A stretch of 34,619 nt of DNA, from positions 1-34,619 of the forward strand of contig VGRY01000045.1 of the NCBI GenBank assembly GCA_016875195.1, written 5' to 3'. Shown one piece after another: positions 31,520 to 34,619 of this stretch; position 1 is the first letter of the stretch, and each line of letters begins with the position of its first letter. The notes beneath the pieces are model-generated. The model was not told the origin of the DNA. It worked only from the letters and a program-made list of their open reading frames with translations, and made no database searches. Made by a program: the position numbers and the translations under genes. The stretch comes from Deltaproteobacteria bacterium. GTDB taxonomy: Bacteria; Desulfobacterota; BSN033; UBA1163.

Positions 31520-31975
31520 ATGGATGATGCAAAATCGGTTTCGGAGAAAGCAAAAGGCTATTTTGATCAGGGATACAATTGAGCGGAGTCCGTCTCCTTG
31601 AGTTTCAAGGATTATTTAGGTTTTGAAGATTCCCTGCTCCCCAGATTGGCTTCGGGATTCGGCGGAGGAGTTGGCCGGAAAGGCTCGCTCTGCGGAGCCT
31701 TCACTGCTGCCATCATGGCCATCGGGATGAAGATGGGGAGAACCGATCCAAAAGACCGGAAAACCCTTTTAATGGTTTATGAGAAATGTCAGCAGTTCTG
31801 GGAAAAGTTCGAAAAAGAGTTCGGGAGCAGAAACTGCTATGACCTGATCGGTCTTCATCTGGATGATCCGGAGGAGAATAAGAAGTGGGCGGAGACCGGT
31901 GGTCGAGAAAAATGTACTGCCATCGTCGAAAAGACCGCAGGAATGCTCTGTGAATTTTTAGGAGAGATTAAATAG
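31520..31975 (+). CDS. C_GCAxxG_C_C family redox protein, probable selenoprotein (TGA = Sec at codon 21)
   Basis: 151 residues if the TGA at 31580-31582 is read as selenocysteine. The ATG at 31520 follows a strong AAAGGAGG. Its frame reads AKGYFDQGYN-U-AESVSLSFKDY and continues without a shift to the stop at 31973. In this family the first conserved Cys lies exactly at that place (YNCAxxV). Further Cys are in GSLCGAFTAA, RNCYDL, KCTAIV and MLCEF. A hairpin TCCTTGA-GTT-TCAAGGA (31595-31611) places its loop about 20 nt after TGA with G first, as in bacterial SECIS elements. The alternative, a TTG start at 31598, lacks a good ribosome binding site and drops the first active residue. Confidence 0.8.
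31595..31611 (+). promoter_or_regulatory. Candidate bacterial SECIS hairpin
   Basis: Perfect 7-bp stem TCCTTGA / TCAAGGA with the 3-nt loop GTT, starting 12 nt after the in-frame TGA at 31580-31582. Bacterial SECIS hairpins lie within the coding sequence just after UGA and have a G among the first loop bases; both hold here. Confidence 0.65.
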
Positions 31976-31985
31976 GAGAAGTCGT

Positions 31986-34262
31986 TTGGATCTTCTCAAA
32001 ACATACCGCCTCTATAAAAAGATCAATCAGTATCCCCATCTCCTCGGATTGATCCGCAGCACCTTTATGGACATCCTGGAAAAGAAGGGGATCGTCACGC
32101 GGAGCAGGCTTTACGAACAGTCCGTGGAGGAGTTGAAGAAGGATGGGCTACCGGATACTGAGGCCAACCGTCAGGATTATCTGGAGACCCTGATTGACTA
32201 TTACTTTGCAACCCACCTGACTCCCTCCGAGATAGAAAACTATATCAACCTTGCCCGTAAAAGGGATAGGGCACAGACGCTGAGCAAGATTGTCAACCTG
32301 GACCAAGCCAGCTCCGTCGAAATTTTCAATGCTCTACAGGAGTTCTGCGAAATTCCAAAAGGAGAGGTCTATATTTCAAGAGAGGAAGCCGAAGGAATCC
32401 GTGTTGCCCTGATCACCCGGTTTATCTCAAGTCAGCTTCCGTTCATCAGTCTTGCTAAGAATCATATTACTATGCGTGACTTTCAAGACCTCCTTCAGCA
32501 CACCCGTTGGAGCCGGAAGAGGCCCGGTAAACTGGGAGGGAAAGCCGCGGGTATGATTTTGGCTCATAAGATCCTCCTGCCGTTATTGGAGGAGAAAGAT
32601 CCGGAGCTCGAGGAGTATGTCCGGGTTCCGGAGACTTGGTATTTGAATTCGGGCGTTTTTTCAGAGTTTCTAGACCGTAACAATCTCTATCTCTTTCATA
32701 CCTTCAAATATAAGGATCGTGAAGCGATTGAGAAAGAATTTTCAAGGATTGAAGAAAGGTTCAGGTTTGCCAACTTCGCTCCTGAGGTAGTTGAAGATTT
32801 TCGGAAGATCCTGACAGAGATTGGTGAACATCCGATCATCATTCGATCTTCGAGCATGCTTGAGGATAATTTCGGCCTGGCCTTCTCAGGCAAATATCTC
32901 TCCCTCTTTCTGACGAACCAGGGAGATATTGAAACCCGTTTGAACCATTTCATCATGGGTCTTAAAAAGGTGTTCGCCAGCATCTTCGGGCCCGATCCCA
33001 TCCTTTACCGGAGAGATCACGGGCTTTTGGACTATGATGAGAGAATGGCCATGATGGTTCAAAAAGTTGTGGGAAGACAATTTGGGGACTACTTTTTGCC
33101 CTTTATCGGAGGGGTGATGTTCTCGCGGAATGTCCACACCTGGAATCCCAAGATCAGGAAGGAGGAAGGGTTGGTGAGGCTGGTCTTAGGTCTTGGAACC
33201 CGAGCGGTTGACCGTGTGGGTTCTGATTATCCGAGAATGATTCCCTTGAGCCATCCCCAACTCCGGCCAGAGGTGACAGGAGACCAGATCAAAAAGTATT
33301 CTCAGAGGCAGGTGGATGTCCTCAATCTGAAAAAAGGAATATTGGAAACGGTTGATTTCAGAACCCTGGCTTCTCAAGTTGACCATCCTGATCTATTTTA
33401 TGCGGTCTCGATTCAAAAAGACGATCATCTCTCTCCTCCTCTATTCAAGACCCAAGATCTTAAGGGAGAAGAACTCTGTATCACTTTCGATAATTTTTTA
33501 AACAAGAGTCATTTCGTTCGGCTCGCCAGGAAGATTCTCTCCAGAATTGAAGCAGCTTATGGAAGGCCTGTGGATATTGAGTTCGCATGGAATGATAATA
33601 AATTTTTTCTCCTCCAGTGCCGATCCCTTTCCATTCGTAAGGAGAGGGAAATTGTGGAATTGCCGGAAGCGGTCAGTCCGGAAAAGATCCTGTTTACAAC
33701 ACAGACGGCCCTCTCCAATAGCATCGTTCCTAACCTGGAGTATATCGTCTATGTGAATCCGAAGGCTTATGACCTGTTGCCCACCTATGAACGGAAGATG
33801 AAGGTTGCCACCCTCGTCAATCTGTTGAACAAGCATCTTGCAGAGAAGCGGTTTGCCCTGATGGGGCCTGGACGGTGGGGAAGCAACGATATCAACCTTG
33901 GGGTCAGGGTCACTTACTCCAGTATCAATAAAACCAAGCTGCTGGTGGAGATCGCCTTTGCCAGGAACGGTTCCACACCGGAGGTTTCTTACGGAACCCA
34001 TTTCTTCCAGGACCTGGTTGAGGCCGATATCGGGATTGTGCCCCTCTACCCGGATGATCCGGAATCCGTTTTTAATGAGGAGTTCCTGCTCAGGTCTCTC
34101 AACCTGCTGGGGGAGATCGCCCCAGAAGCCATAGGTAATAATGAAGTAGTCCGGGTCATTCATGTTCCTTCTGTGTGCAACGGACTCTATCTGCAGGTCT
34201 TTCTCAGCGCAGAACAGCATAAAAGCATCGGTTTTTTCGGCCCTATCATGGAGTTAAAATAA
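31986..34262 (+). CDS. PEP/pyruvate-binding domain protein
   Basis: 758 residues from TTG at 31986 with GGAGA before it. A helical N-terminus (~1-170) precedes an ATP-grasp-like PPDK/PEP-synthase N-terminal domain: GKLGGKAAGMILAHKILLPL, HPIIIRSSSMLEDNFGLAFS and FFLLQCRSLS. The C-terminal part (RFALMGPGRWGSNDINLGVR) is an extra domain. The swivelling phosphohistidine domain of PEP synthase is absent, so it is probably not a full synthase; regulatory or partner functions are possible. It begins 10 nt after the selenoprotein stop, suggesting co-transcription. Confidence 0.85.
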   Translation: MDLLKTYRLYKKINQYPHLLGLIRSTFMDILEKKGIVTRSRLYEQSVEELKKDGLPDTEANRQDYLETLIDYYFATHLTPSEIENYINLARKRDRAQTLSKIVNLDQASSVEIFNALQEFCEIPKGEVYISREEAEGIRVALITRFISSQLPFISLAKNHITMRDFQDLLQHTRWSRKRPGKLGGKAAGMILAHKILLPLLEEKDPELEEYVRVPETWYLNSGVFSEFLDRNNLYLFHTFKYKDREAIEKEFSRIEERFRFANFAPEVVEDFRKILTEIGEHPIIIRSSSMLEDNFGLAFSGKYLSLFLTNQGDIETRLNHFIMGLKKVFASIFGPDPILYRRDHGLLDYDERMAMMVQKVVGRQFGDYFLPFIGGVMFSRNVHTWNPKIRKEEGLVRLVLGLGTRAVDRVGSDYPRMIPLSHPQLRPEVTGDQIKKYSQRQVDVLNLKKGILETVDFRTLASQVDHPDLFYAVSIQKDDHLSPPLFKTQDLKGEELCITFDNFLNKSHFVRLARKILSRIEAAYGRPVDIEFAWNDNKFFLLQCRSLSIRKEREIVELPEAVSPEKILFTTQTALSNSIVPNLEYIVYVNPKAYDLLPTYERKMKVATLVNLLNKHLAEKRFALMGPGRWGSNDINLGVRVTYSSINKTKLLVEIAFARNGSTPEVSYGTHFFQDLVEADIGIVPLYPDDPESVFNEEFLLRSLNLLGEIAPEAIGNNEVVRVIHVPSVCNGLYLQVFLSAEQHKSIGFFGPIMELK

Positions 34263-34349
34263 TCCTTGCAGTTGCATAAACGGCCATGGATAAATCCCGT
34301 CAAAAGCGAGACTTCGAATGGCGGTTCATTGGATGTTTTAGAGGAATGC

Positions 34350-34600
34350 TCGAACTTCACCCAAGGTGAATTCCAACATGGGTTAGATATATCCGATCGA
34401 AGGTTCGCCCCTGCCTTTGCGGAAGCGGCTTAGCGCAGGGAGGTCGAACCCTTTCCGAACAGTTCACCCATGTCCGTCTGGTTCAATTTTTTGCACCCAT
34501 TAAAAGGCACCTTGTCAAGAGAAAAAGTTATCCTGTAACGAGGTAACAGCATTTTTAACTACCTCGAATCGAGAAAGACATGTTATCTGGACAAGCCCCG
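34350..34600. other. Hairpin-rich non-coding region at the window end
   Basis: The 357-bp tail after 34262 holds no gene I can see. It contains TTCACC-caa-GGTGAA (34356-34370), an outer pair ACATGGGT / ACCCATGT enclosing the stem-like aaggttcgcccctgc / gcagggaggtcgaaccctt (about 34377-34475), and CGAGGTA / TACCTCG (34540-34567). CTTGTC and GACAAG could pair over the last hairpin. It could be a structured RNA or nested repeats; the window cut prevents a decision. Confidence 0.4.
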
Positions 34601-34619
34601 AGGTTGCCATCTGCACCAT

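Noticed and set aside
31598-31975. TTG start for the C_GCAxxG protein
   Set aside because: It lacks a good ribosome binding site and removes the first conserved redox position; the ATG at 31520 with read-through of TGA fits better.
33498-34220. Minus-strand 240-codon frame
   Set aside because: Antisense shadow of the PEP/pyruvate-binding gene.

Overview
The window looks like chromosome from an anaerobic, sulfate-reducer-type or syntrophic bacterium of the former Deltaproteobacteria (Desulfobacterota). This is inferred from the number of Fe-S and radical SAM proteins, a Tat-exported molybdopterin oxidoreductase, a DUF362/aldo-keto reductase/polyferredoxin block, and many dispersed palindromes and word-like repeats. 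I see no rRNA, tRNA, CRISPR array or complete insertion sequence.

Layout. (1) 1-2815 is a decayed arsenic region. It holds the 5' end of an ArrA-like oxidoreductase (minus strand), an Acr3 pump reduced to its two ends, a disrupted small gene and a truncated ArsC, with an intact MntA/HepT toxin-antitoxin pair between the remnants. (2) 2815-9058 is all minus strand: a COG1600-type Fe-S protein, a NifU/IscU scaffold, CysE, and then a membrane polyferredoxin, a Tat-exported DUF362 protein and a Tat-exported Fe-S aldo/keto reductase. (3) 9346-12507 holds a secreted DUF6599-type protein, a DUF4143 AAA ATPase and a DUF433/DUF5615 toxin-antitoxin pair. (4) 12673-17444 is a plus-strand damage-response cassette: lexA with a promoter and candidate operator, a RecA-like protein with a degenerate P-loop, an 87-aa protein, and a family B DNA polymerase with a degenerate proofreading domain. 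A four-helix-bundle gene bracketed by 32-bp inverted repeats lies inside it. (5) 17563-25375 holds a CAP-domain protein, a small coiled-coil protein, DedA, a ferredoxin, a sigma-70 factor (minus) with an attenuator-like leader, a PHP phosphoesterase, an EamA half-transporter, a radical SAM protein and AzlCD. (6) 25358-31401, minus strand, holds MutY and a four-gene cluster matching the alternative lipoate assembly pathway: lipoate ligase fused to DUF116, a LipT-like flavoprotein and two radical SAM proteins. (7) 31520-34262 holds a C_GCAxxG_C_C redox protein that appears to be a selenoprotein, followed by a PEP/pyruvate-binding protein. The last 357 bases are non-coding and rich in hairpins.

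Three points stand out. First, an in-frame TGA replaces the first conserved Cys of the C_GCAxxG protein and is followed by a SECIS-like hairpin, so ordinary gene calling starts this gene 26 codons too late. Second, the lexA/RecA-like/PolB cassette has been heavily invaded by repeats, some of which are translated: a new N-terminus, internal segments and C-termini. Third, the four-helix-bundle gene with near-identical inverted repeats looks like a small mobile unit.
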